Assembly (NCBI GenBank): GCA_035525015.1
Contig: DATLFC010000001.1
Coordinates: 1-11,497, forward strand
DNA: 11,497 nucleotides
Direction: 5' to 3'
From: DATLEX01 sp035525015
Lineage (GTDB): Bacteria > Acidobacteriota > Thermoanaerobaculia > Gp7-AA8
The translations under genes were made by a program, and so were the position numbers. The notes beneath the pieces were generated by a model. That model made no database searches, was not told the origin of the DNA, and worked only from the letters and a program-made list of their open reading frames with translations. Of this stretch, positions 1 to 8,517 are shown in pieces; position 1 is the stretch's first letter, and each line of letters opens with the position of its first letter.

Positions 1-1368
1 CGCACCAAGACCGTCGAGCCGATCCGGCTGCTCAGCCGTCCCGAGCGGGTGCTGGCCATGGCCGAGGCCGGGTACAACACGTTCCTGCTCAGGAGCGACG
101 ACGTGTACATCGATCTCCTCACCGACAGCGGCACGAACGCCATGAGCGACCGCCAGTGGTCGGCCATGATGATGGGCGACGAGGCGTACGCCGGCGCCCG
201 CTCCTTCTTCCGGATGGAAGCAGCGGTCCGCGAAGTCTACGGATTCAAGTACATGGTGCCGACCCATCAGGGTCGTGGCGCCGAGCATCTGATCTCGCGA
301 ATCCTGATCCGCCCCGGCCACGTGATCCCGGGCAACATGTACTTCACGACCACCCGCGTGCATCAGGAGATGCAGGGCGGGCTCTTCGTCGACGTCGTGG
401 TGGACGAGGCCCACGATCCGCTCTCGCAGCACCCCTTCAAGGGGAACGTCGATGTCTACAAGCTCACCGCGGCCATCGAAAAGTACGGCGCCGAGAACAT
501 CCCCTACATCAACGTCGCCTGCACCGTGAATCTCGCCGGCGGGCAGCCGGTCTCGATGACGAACCTGAAGGCCGTGCGCGAGCTGTGCGACATGTTCGGC
601 ATCCGGATGTGGTGCGACGCCACGCGCGCCGTCGAGAATGCGTACTTCATCAAAGAGCGCGAGCACGGCTATGCCGGCACGCCGGTGGCCGAGATTCTCC
701 ACGAGATGATGTCGCACTTCGACGGCTGCACGATGTCGGCGAAGAAGGACTGCCTCGTGAACATCGGCGGCTTTCTCGCCATGAACGACGAGCACATCTT
801 CCAGCAGGCGCGCGAGCAGGTGGTGATCTTCGAGGGGATGCCGACGTACGGCGGCCTGGCCGGGCGCGACATGGAGGCCATTGCCCAGGGGATCCACGAG
901 ATGGTGGATGACGCCTACATCGCCCATCGCGTCCAGCAGGTCCGCTATCTCGGCTCGCAGCTTCTGGCGAAGGGCGTCCCGATCGTCCTGCCGATCGGCG
1001 GCCACGCCGTATTCCTCGACGCGCGCCGCTTCCTTCCGCATCTCGATCAGGAGGAGTTCCCGGCGCAGGCCCTCACCGCGGCGCTCTACATCGACAGCGG
1101 CGTGCGGGCCATGGAGCGCGGCATCGTCTCCTCGGGACGCGACCCGGAGACGGGGGCGAATCGCCGCACGAAGCTCGAGCTGGTGCGGCTGACGATCCCG
1201 CGGCGCGTTTACTCCGACCGGCACATGGACGTCGTGGCCTGGTCGATCGGGGAGCTCTACAAGAAGCGCGACGAGATCGCGGGCCTGAAGATGACGTATG
1301 AGCCGCCCACGCTCCGCTTTTTCTCGGCCCGCTTCGAGCCGCTGGGTGTTCGCGCCATCGCCCGCTGA
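1..1368 (+). CDS. tpl: Tyrosine phenol-lyase (5' end cut off by window)
   Basis: PLP-dependent beta-elimination enzyme that splits L-tyrosine into phenol, pyruvate and ammonia; the reaction is reversible. The reading frame is open from base 1 and gives 455 residues. Remembered alignment to the 456-residue Citrobacter freundii enzyme is gap-free with an offset of about 8, so roughly eight N-terminal residues lie outside the window. The PLP lysine is K249 (Citrobacter K257) in the SAKKD motif. Y63, R92, D206, R209 and R396 match Y71, R100, D214, R217 and R404. Three residues separate this enzyme from tryptophanase: T116 (T124; Asp in tryptophanase), R373 in the AMERG motif (R381; Ile/Val in tryptophanase) and F440 (F448; His in tryptophanase). 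All three are the tyrosine phenol-lyase type. The GTG at 49 is internal, because the homology continues upstream of it. A cytosolic tetramer is expected from the family. Confidence 0.94.
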   Translation, partial: RTKTVEPIRLLSRPERVLAMAEAGYNTFLLRSDDVYIDLLTDSGTNAMSDRQWSAMMMGDEAYAGARSFFRMEAAVREVYGFKYMVPTHQGRGAEHLISRILIRPGHVIPGNMYFTTTRVHQEMQGGLFVDVVVDEAHDPLSQHPFKGNVDVYKLTAAIEKYGAENIPYINVACTVNLAGGQPVSMTNLKAVRELCDMFGIRMWCDATRAVENAYFIKEREHGYAGTPVAEILHEMMSHFDGCTMSAKKDCLVNIGGFLAMNDEHIFQQAREQVVIFEGMPTYGGLAGRDMEAIAQGIHEMVDDAYIAHRVQQVRYLGSQLLAKGVPIVLPIGGHAVFLDARRFLPHLDQEEFPAQALTAALYIDSGVRAMERGIVSSGRDPETGANRRTKLELVRLTIPRRVYSDRHMDVVAWSIGELYKKRDEIAGLKMTYEPPTLRFFSARFEPLGVRAIAR

Positions 1369-1375
1369 TCCGGCT

Positions 1376-1394
1376 CCGCCGATACAATCGGCGG
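1376..1394 (+). promoter_or_regulatory. Perfect 8-bp palindrome enclosing a -10-like hexamer before spmA
   Basis: Arms CCGCCGAT (1376-1383) and ATCGGCGG (1387-1394) pair perfectly around the loop ACA. The hexamer TACAAT (1383-1388), a 5/6 match to TATAAT, spans the loop and ends 7 nt before the spmA ATG. No convincing -35 box or Shine-Dalgarno sequence is visible. It could be an operator over a leaderless promoter or the terminator hairpin of the upstream lyase gene. No T-tract follows, which argues against a standard intrinsic terminator. Confidence 0.4.
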
Positions 1395-1395
1395 C

Positions 1396-1992
1396 ATGCT
1401 GAATTACATCTGGTTCGGGCTGATGGCCATCGCCCTCGTCGTCGCCGCGTTCAATGGCACGGCCGACGGAGTGACGAAAGGGGCCGTCGATTCGGCGAAG
1501 ACGGCGGTCGAGATTTCCATCGGGTTGGTCGGAATCATGGCCCTCTGGCTGGGCATCATGCGCATCGCCGAGGCTTCGGGACTGGTAACGCTGCTCGGGA
1601 GAGCGGTGCGGCCGGTCATGCGGCGGCTCTTCCCCGAGGTGCCACCCGACCATCCGGCCATGGGGGCGATCATCATGAGCATCGCCGCGAACATGCTCGG
1701 CCTCAACAACGCCGCCACGCCCCTCGGCATCAAGGCGATGGAGAGCCTGCAGGAAGTGAACCCCGACAAGGAATCGGCCTCGAACGCCCAGGTCACGTTC
1801 ATGGCCCTCATCACCTCGGGCGTGCAGCTGATCCCGGCGACGATGATCGGCATTCTCGTCGCCGCCGGCTCGAACGATCCGACGGCCATCATCGCCACCA
1901 CGCTCATCGCCACGACCGTCGGCACCATCGTCACGGTCATCGCCGCGAAGATCCTGCAGCGCTTCTACCCCGAGCGTGAGGTCAGCGAATGA
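1396..1992 (+). CDS. spmA: SpmA-like nucleoside-recognition (Gate) domain membrane protein
   Basis: A 198-residue integral membrane protein, close to the length of Bacillus SpmA (about 196). Hydrophobic segments lie at about 1-20, 37-58, 88-105, 132-157 and 163-185. The family signature LNNAATPLGIKAM is at residues 103-115, and the region around FPEVPPDHPAMG (79-90) also matches SpmA. In Bacillus, SpmA and SpmB affect spore core dehydration. Homologues are common in non-sporulating phyla, where the transported or sensed ligand is not established. The start is ATG 1396, 27 bp after the lyase stop, with no Shine-Dalgarno sequence but a TACAAT hexamer just upstream. The stop overlaps the spmB start as ATGA, so the two are very probably co-translated and act as a pair. 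Confidence 0.88.
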   Translation: MLNYIWFGLMAIALVVAAFNGTADGVTKGAVDSAKTAVEISIGLVGIMALWLGIMRIAEASGLVTLLGRAVRPVMRRLFPEVPPDHPAMGAIIMSIAANMLGLNNAATPLGIKAMESLQEVNPDKESASNAQVTFMALITSGVQLIPATMIGILVAAGSNDPTAIIATTLIATTVGTIVTVIAAKILQRFYPEREVSE

Positions 1993-2525
1993 TCCGGGCC
2001 ATCCTCGATGCCATCTCGCTCTGGGCCATCCCCGTTCTGCTGGTCGGCATTCCGCTGTACGGTCTGATCCGCAAGGTCAAGGTCTACGACGTCTTCATCG
2101 AAGGGGCGAAGGAAGGCTTCGAGGTGGCGGTGCGCATCATCCCTTTTCTCGTCGGGATCCTGGTGGCCATCGGGATGTTCCGCGGGTCGGGAGCGATGGA
2201 GCTCCTCGCCGCGGGGCTGCGGCCGGTGATGCAGGCCACCGGCTTTCCCGCCGAGCTGATGCCGCTGGCCATCATCCGCTCCCTTTCCGGCAGCGGCTCG
2301 CTCGCTTTCACGACCGACCTGATCAGCACGCATGGTCCCGACTCGCTGATCGGACGGATCGCGGCCACGATGTACGGCAGCACGGAGACGACGTTCTACG
2401 TGCTGGCCGTCTACTTCGGCGCGATCGGAGTGCGGCGGATGCGCCACGCTGTGCCGTCCGCGCTCATCGGCGACCTGGCGGCGGTGATCACGGCCGTGGC
2501 CATCTGCTCCTGGATGTTCGGCTAG
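1989..2525 (+). CDS. spmB: SpmB-like nucleoside-recognition (Gate) domain membrane protein
   Basis: A 178-residue membrane protein, the same length as Bacillus SpmB as I remember it. Diagnostic stretches are VYDVFIEGAKEGF (32-44), RSLSGSGS (97-104) and GSTETTFYVLAVYFGA (130-145). Hydrophobic spans lie at about 7-27, 49-65, 70-96, 133-147 and 158-177. The ATG overlaps the spmA stop by 4 nt, and a GAGG Shine-Dalgarno stands at 1978-1981, 7 nt upstream, as expected for an internal operon gene. The molecular role is unknown outside spore formers; membrane exchange or gating of a small molecule is the usual suggestion for Gate-domain proteins. No sporulation gene is visible nearby, so the spore-maturation name should not be read as a phenotype. 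Confidence 0.88.
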   Translation: MIRAILDAISLWAIPVLLVGIPLYGLIRKVKVYDVFIEGAKEGFEVAVRIIPFLVGILVAIGMFRGSGAMELLAAGLRPVMQATGFPAELMPLAIIRSLSGSGSLAFTTDLISTHGPDSLIGRIAATMYGSTETTFYVLAVYFGAIGVRRMRHAVPSALIGDLAAVITAVAICSWMFG

Positions 2526-2544
2526 CGGGGGCGGCGGAAATTGA

Positions 2545-2550
2545 TATCCT
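2545..2550 (+). promoter_or_regulatory. -10-like hexamer before the Tat small gene
   Basis: TATCCT (4/6 to TATAAT, fitting TAnnnT) ends 8 nt before ATG 2559. No Shine-Dalgarno stands between them. It belongs to a repeated pattern in this window suggesting leaderless transcription. On its own the match is weak. Confidence 0.3.
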
Positions 2551-2558
2551 CCGCACTC

Positions 2559-2762
2559 ATGAAACCGACACGACGTGAATTCCTGGTGACGAGCGCGATC
2601 GCCGCGGGGGGAGCCGTCCTGGCGCGGCCCGCACAATCCGATCCCGTCGTTCCGCACGAGATGTTCGACGGGGATCTCTATCGCGCCGAACACGGCCTCG
2701 GCGGGCGTTCCTTCGACGAAGCTCGGGACAACGCGGTCCGTTTCCGCAATCTGGAGATCTAA
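2559..2762 (+). CDS. 67-residue twin-arginine (Tat) signal protein
   Basis: A small protein starting at ATG 2559. It opens with a Tat motif, TRREFL at residues 4-9, followed by an Ala/Gly-rich hydrophobic core (about 10-23) and a possible cleavage region around ARPAQS. That leaves a charged tail of some 35-40 residues with no recognised domain. Codon third positions are GC-rich throughout, so it looks genuinely coding. Its TAA at 2760-2762 lies one base before the tldD ATG, in a different frame. From memory, some TldD homologues in other bacteria carry a Tat signal fused to the protease. This could therefore be the detached leader of such a protein (a real split, a frameshift or a sequence error) or an independent exported peptide. 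An earlier in-frame TTG at 2541 was not chosen because the ATG sits directly before the Tat motif. Confidence 0.6.
   Translation: MKPTRREFLVTSAIAAGGAVLARPAQSDPVVPHEMFDGDLYRAEHGLGGRSFDEARDNAVRFRNLEI
2753..2756 (+). promoter_or_regulatory. Ribosome binding site of tldD
   Basis: GGAG stands 7 nt before ATG 2764, inside the last codons of the small Tat gene. It supports translation of tldD from its own ATG rather than as a fusion to the Tat leader. Confidence 0.55.
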
Positions 2763-2763
2763 C

Positions 2764-4214
<1,451 letters not shown>

Positions 4215-4218
<4 letters not shown>

Positions 4219-5546
4219 GCCTGACGCGAGACGAAGCACGCGACATCATCCGGCACGCTCTCGAGCTGTCGAAAGCGGACGAGACGCAGGTTTCCATCGA
4301 AGCCAATCGCGAGGCGAACCTCCGCTACGCGAACAACGAGGTATCGACGTCGGGCGACGTGAGCGATGTCGTCGTCACCGTGCAGGCGGCGTTCGGCAAG
4401 CGCAGCGGCGCGGCGTCGGTCAATCAGTTCGACATGGACAGTCTGACCCGCGCCGTCCGGCAGGCGGAAGAGACCGCGCGCTTCGCGCCTGAGGACCCGG
4501 AAGCGATGCCGCTCCTCGGCGAGCAGAGGTATCTCGACCGGACCGCCTACGACGAGGCGACGGCCGGTGCCACTCCGGAGTACCGCGCCGGCGTGGCGCG
4601 GCACGCCATCGACGTCGGAAAGAAGGGAAAGCTGGTCGCCGCCGGCTTCATCACCAACTCCGGCACCGTGACGGCGCTGGGGAACTCGCGCGGACTCTTT
4701 GCGTACGATCGTCGTTCGCGCGCTACGTTCTCCAACACGGTGCGGACGCGCGAAGGGAACGGCTCCGGGTGGGCGGGCACGAACGCCGACCGGATCGCGC
4801 AGATGAACGCGCCCGCGCTCATCGCCACCGCCGCCGAGAAGGCGGTGCTCTCGCGCAATCCCCGGACGATGGACCCCGGCACGTACACGGTCATTCTCGA
4901 GCCGGCAGCCGTGGCCGATCTGTTGCTGTATCTCGCATTTCAATTCGACGCCCGTTCCGCGGATGAAGGACGCTCTTTCTTTGCAAAGAAAGGCGGGGGA
5001 ACGAAGATCGGCGAGAAAGTCGTCTCCGACAAGGTGACGCTCTGGACCGATCCGGCCGATCCGCGTGCGCCGGAGGCGATCTTTACGGGGCAGGGTATGC
5101 CGACAGGCCGCCGCACCTGGGTCGAGAACGGCGTCCTGAAGAGCCTCGTCTACAGCCGTTTCTGGGCTGAGAAGATGAAGACCGAGCCGGTGCCGAGTCC
5201 CGTGAACATCCTGATGAAAGGGGGCAGCGGGAGCATCGAAGATCTGATCCGTTCAACCCCGAACGCGATCCTCGTCACACGCCTCTGGTACATCCGCTTC
5301 CTCGACCCGCAGAGCGTTCTCCTCACCGGCTTGACGCGCGACGGAGTGTTCAAGATCGAGCGGGGGAGGATCCGGCATCCGCTGCGAAACTTCCGCTTCA
5401 ACGACTCGCCGGTCTCGGTCCTCTCGCAGATCGACGCCATGACGCGCGAAGTCCGCACCCGCGGCTCCGAATCCGAGGACTTCTCCGTCGTCTGCCCCGC
5501 CATCCGCACCCGCTTCACCTTCTCCAGCCTCTCCGACGCCGTGTAA
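4215..5546 (+). CDS. tldE: TldE/PmbA-family non-catalytic partner of TldD
   Basis: A 443-residue protein (E. coli TldE/PmbA has about 450). It shares the TldD fold: NNEVSTSGDV (40-49) in the N-terminal domain, then GFITNSGTVTALGNSRGLFA (144-163), and the conserved C-terminal half around LTRDGVFKIERG (373-384). Where TldD has HExxxH, this protein reads EPAAVADLLLYL (229-240) with no histidine, as expected for the inactive subunit. I place the start at GTG 4215, overlapping the tldD stop by 4 nt with GAGGA 4 nt upstream. The same frame is open back to 3768, but that stretch is antiphase to tldD and has no homology. The last base of its TAA is the first base of the 75-nt palindrome. A cytosolic heterodimer with TldD is the best inference. 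Confidence 0.9.
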
Positions 5547-5620
5547 TTGGGGTCAGGCCTTCCCTTTTACCTTTCTCCACGGTCCGTGGAGAAAGGTAAA
5601 AGGGAAGGCCTGACCCCAAT
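5546..5620. repeat. Perfect 75-nt inverted repeat between convergent genes
   Basis: Two 37-nt arms (5546-5582 and 5584-5620) are perfectly complementary around one central base, T5583. The outer end reads ATTGGGGTCAGGCC on both strands. The left arm begins on the last A of the tldE TAA. The right arm and part of the left encode the last 17 residues and stop of the permease on the other strand. No T-tract follows the hairpin in either direction, so it is not a textbook terminator, though such a cruciform could still end transcription both ways. A GGGGTCAG-type boundary recalls the palindromes next to REP-associated (RAYT/Y1) transposases; that comparison is from memory. The perfect symmetry suggests a recent or conserved mobile or structural element. 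Confidence 0.9.
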
Positions 5621-6880
5621 CAGGTAGATCAGGGCGCCGATGGTGATGGCGATGGCGGCGGCGGCGAAGTTGAACCAGCTGAGCGAGAAGAAGACGGCGA
5701 GCGAGATCAGGACGCCGAGGATGGGGATCGTTGGGCCACCCGGCAGCCGGAACGTGCTCTCCTGCATGGTTCGAAGGCGGGGGACGGCGGCGCAGGTGAC
5801 GAGATAGGTCGTCAGGCGGGCCACGGCGGACAGCATGGCCAGCTGCGCGAACGATCCGGCCAGCGCCAGGATCAGCGCCACCGTGGCGTGGATGAGGATG
5901 GCGATGGTCGGGGTCCGGAAGGTCGGGTGGACGTAGGCCAGCTTCCCCATGCCGCGGCGGTTCAGCGAGAGCGCGTAGAGCATGCGCGAGCCTTCGAGCA
6001 TGGTGCCGGAGTTCGTTCCGGCCATCGACAGCAGCGCCCCGATCGTGACGATGATCGCACCGGTTCCGCCGACGAGCGCCGCCGCCGCGTCGGCGATCGG
6101 GGTCTTCGTCGCCGAGAGGTCCGGGATCGCCGACATGGCGCCGAGCTGCGCGAACACATAGATCGCCGCGATGGCGAGAATCCCCGTCAGCAACGCGAAC
6201 GGGAGATCGCGGCGCGGATTGCGATACTCGCCGGCGGGAACCCCGAGGTTCTCGAATCCGGCGTAGGCGAAGAGCATGAAGAGGGCTGCGGCGTTCCAGT
6301 CGGTGCCAGCTCCCGGAATCGTGAACGATGCCGGAATCGGATTCGAGCGCCAGGCGATGAGCGCGACGATGATGAAGCCGATCAGCGGCAAAAGCTTGCC
6401 GAACGTGAAGATGTAGATCGACGCCGCACCGTAGCGGACTCCGGCCAGATGGATGCCCGCCAGGATCACGATCATGGCCACGATCGTCGCCGCGCGCGGA
6501 ACACCGAGGCCGAACTCCGGAACGAGGAACGCCAGCGCGACGACGAAGCCGTTCGAGAGCGACGCCAGCGACGTCACGCGCGCTAGCCAGTTCATCCACC
6601 CGGTCTCGAATCCGATGAAGTCGCCGAACGCCGTCTTTGCGTAGAGAAACGCCCCGCCCGGCTCGGTGAAATGACTCGCCGCCTCCGCGAAGCAGAGCAC
6701 GAGGATGAACACCGGCACGGCGAAGATCAGTGGAGCCCAGAGCGAGAAGGGTCCAAGGAGCCGGTAGGTTTCGGAGGGGAGGAGGAACACGCCGCTGCCG
6801 ACGACGGCGTTGATGCACATCGCCACGAGGCCCCAGAACCCGATGGTTCTGACGAGTTTTGCCGTCGATTGGTCGTTCAT
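5567..6880 (-). CDS. APC-family amino acid permease
   Basis: A 437-residue inner-membrane secondary transporter of the amino acid-polyamine-organocation superfamily, with about twelve hydrophobic spans. The unwound TM1 motif appears as GSGVFLLPS (28-36), TM6 has FAYAGFE (204-210), and EGSRMLYAL (296-304) follows in the TM8 region; these are typical substrate-site elements. Substrate identity cannot be read from the sequence. Start ATG 6880 overlaps the deacylase stop as ATGA, and GAGG lies about 12 nt upstream. The two are an operon, so uptake or release of amino acids handled by the deacylase is plausible. The oddity is at the end: residues 421-437 and the stop codon lie wholly within the 75-nt palindrome, so the natural C-terminus seems to have been replaced after the last membrane span. 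Confidence 0.9.
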   Translation of the reverse strand: MNDQSTAKLVRTIGFWGLVAMCINAVVGSGVFLLPSETYRLLGPFSLWAPLIFAVPVFILVLCFAEAASHFTEPGGAFLYAKTAFGDFIGFETGWMNWLARVTSLASLSNGFVVALAFLVPEFGLGVPRAATIVAMIVILAGIHLAGVRYGAASIYIFTFGKLLPLIGFIIVALIAWRSNPIPASFTIPGAGTDWNAAALFMLFAYAGFENLGVPAGEYRNPRRDLPFALLTGILAIAAIYVFAQLGAMSAIPDLSATKTPIADAAAALVGGTGAIIVTIGALLSMAGTNSGTMLEGSRMLYALSLNRRGMGKLAYVHPTFRTPTIAILIHATVALILALAGSFAQLAMLSAVARLTTYLVTCAAVPRLRTMQESTFRLPGGPTIPILGVLISLAVFFSLSWFNFAAAAIAITIGALIYLIGVRPSLLPFSTDRGER

Positions 6881-8517
6881 CGCTGTACGTATCCTCGTCC
6901 GCGAAGTGTTTTTCCCGGTAGCGCATCCGTCATCTCGCCGTCCCGCAGCACCGGCACGCCGTTGACGACGACGTGGCTGATGCCTTCGGAAAAGTGATGC
7001 GGATCGTCGAATTGAGACAGGTCGCGCACGCGATCGGGATCGAAGACGACGATGTCGGCTCTCATCCCGCTGCGCAGGATCCCGCGGTCGAGGAGATGCG
7101 CGCGCTGCGCCGCCTGCGACGTCATCTTCCGCACGGCATCCTCGAGCGTGATCAGCTTCAGATCGCGCGCGTAGTGGCCGAGGACGCGGGGGAACGTGCC
7201 GTACGCGCGTGGATGTACGGCGCCCCCCTCGGCGCGTGCCGCCGCGGTCGGCGCGGAGGAATCGGCACCGATCGAGACGAATGGCTGTTTCAGCGCGTAC
7301 TGCACGTCGTCCTCGCTCATGGAGAAGAAGATCGCCTGCGGCGGTCCTTCGTTCTCGATGTAGAGGCGGATGAGTGCCTCCTCCGTGGGGACGTTCATCA
7401 TCGCCGCGATCTCTTCGATGAACCGTTTTTCGTACGCGGCGTGGGCCGGGTTGCCGATCCGCGCGACGTAGACGCCTTTCTCTCCGCGCCGCTCGAGCTG
7501 GCGCTGCAGCGCCTCCGTGATGCGCGGTCGCTGCGCCGGATCGTTCAACCGCGCAACGAGCTGACCGTAGCCGCCTTCCATGCCCCAGTCCGGCGCCAGC
7601 GTTGCCAGGTTCGTCGACGAAGCGGGGTAGGGATAGATATTCGCCGCGACATCGATTCCCTCCGCTCGCGCTTCTTCGATGAGCCGGATGACTTCCGGCA
7701 TCCGTCCCCAGTTCGGCCGGCTGGATGTCTTCAGGTGCCAGATGTTGACGGGGATGTCTGCTTCGCGCCCGATGCGGAAGGCCTCTTCGAGAGCCTCGGT
7801 GATCCGATCCCCCTCGTCGCGGATGTGGCTGAAGTACATCCCGCCATGCGCCGCCGCTACACGCGCGAGACGGATGATCTCCTCGGTCGTCGAGAACATC
7901 GCCGGCACGTAGATGAGCGACGTCGACAATCCGATCGCTCCATCCCGCATCCCCTGCGCGACGATCTCTTCCATCCGCCGCAACTCGTCCGCGGTCGCGG
8001 CGCGGTTGCCATCGCCGATAACGATTCGCCGCGCGTTCGACGCACCCATCAGCAAGGCGAAGTTGATCGCGGTCCCCTGCTGATCGAGATGATCGAGAAA
8101 GTCGCCGAGAGCCGGCCAGCGCGGGCTCGGTCCGGGAGAAAACCCTTCACCGGTCACCTCGGTCGTGACGCCCTGGCGCACCTTCGCCTCGACGCGCGGG
8201 TCTTCCAGCGCCGAGTCGTGCGACCAGCCGAGGAGGTCGATGAAGCCGGGAGAGACGATCTGCCGCGCGGCGTCGATGGTGGTCGCGGCCGTCATCGTGT
8301 CGAGATCGCCGATCGCCACGATCGTGTCGCCGCGTACGCCGATGTCGCCGTGAAACCAGGGAGCGCCTGTGCCGTCGAGAATGCGTCCGTCCGTGATCTT
8401 GAGATCGAGCATGGGCCGTGTTGGTGCCGCGGTCGTGCAGGCCACTGTCATTCCGAGCGTAGCGAGGAATCCGGGCGTGAGGCGGCGCAACAGTCGCAGC
8501 CAGCCCGGATTCCTCAC
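6877..8517 (-). CDS. N-acyl-D-amino-acid deacylase (D-aminoacylase family)
   Basis: An amidohydrolase-superfamily enzyme expected to release D-amino acids from N-acyl-D-amino acids. The 546-residue reading has an N-terminal beta-sandwich part (LKITDGRILDGTGAPWF, 39-55), a TIM barrel and the family hallmark HPRAYGTFPRVLGHY (435-449). H231 (FSHIRDE), H261 (WHLKTSS) and D419 (GADSS) match the tight-zinc histidines and catalytic Asp of D-aminoacylase. The usual HxH after PGFID is instead LLGWSH (95-100), and the bridging Cys region reads GEGFS (123-127), so the second metal site is altered. Two starts are plausible. GTG 8517 overlaps the lysA stop and gives a lipoprotein-like signal ending TVAC (C27). 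ATG 8412 gives 511 residues and the usual cytosolic family start. I list the longer form, with the choice open. Confidence 0.85.
   Translation of the reverse strand: MRNPGWLRLLRRLTPGFLATLGMTVACTTAAPTRPMLDLKITDGRILDGTGAPWFHGDIGVRGDTIVAIGDLDTMTAATTIDAARQIVSPGFIDLLGWSHDSALEDPRVEAKVRQGVTTEVTGEGFSPGPSPRWPALGDFLDHLDQQGTAINFALLMGASNARRIVIGDGNRAATADELRRMEEIVAQGMRDGAIGLSTSLIYVPAMFSTTEEIIRLARVAAAHGGMYFSHIRDEGDRITEALEEAFRIGREADIPVNIWHLKTSSRPNWGRMPEVIRLIEEARAEGIDVAANIYPYPASSTNLATLAPDWGMEGGYGQLVARLNDPAQRPRITEALQRQLERRGEKGVYVARIGNPAHAAYEKRFIEEIAAMMNVPTEEALIRLYIENEGPPQAIFFSMSEDDVQYALKQPFVSIGADSSAPTAAARAEGGAVHPRAYGTFPRVLGHYARDLKLITLEDAVRKMTSQAAQRAHLLDRGILRSGMRADIVVFDPDRVRDLSQFDDPHHFSEGISHVVVNGVPVLRDGEMTDALPGKTLRGRGYVQR
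8446..8515. repeat. REP-like palindromic element at the lysA/deacylase junction
   Basis: Perfect 13-bp arms GAGGAATCCGGGC (8464-8476) and GCCCGGATTCCTC (8503-8515) enclose a 26-nt loop. They continue on one side into TGTCATTCCGAGCGTAGC (8446-8463). From memory, variants of the form GTCATyCcGAGCGyAGCGArGGATC are dispersed intergenic repeats in many bacterial phyla. The element starts on the lysA TGA. On the minus strand it is open in the deacylase frame and would encode about the first 24 residues of the long form. Confidence 0.7.

Noticed and set aside
1..1368. Calling the first gene tryptophanase
   Set aside because: The discriminating positions are Thr, Arg and Phe as in tyrosine phenol-lyase, not Asp, Ile/Val and His.
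1396..2525. Inferring a spore-forming organism from SpmA/SpmB
   Set aside because: These families are widespread in non-sporulating bacteria and no other sporulation gene is present.
5546..5620. Treating the palindrome as a simple intrinsic terminator
   Set aside because: No T-rich tract follows it in either direction and the stem is far longer than usual. Terminator activity remains possible but is not shown by the sequence.
5553..6926. 457-codon minus-strand frame alongside the permease
   Set aside because: Low-complexity Arg/His/Pro/Asp-rich translation, out of phase with the membrane protein that carries clear APC motifs.
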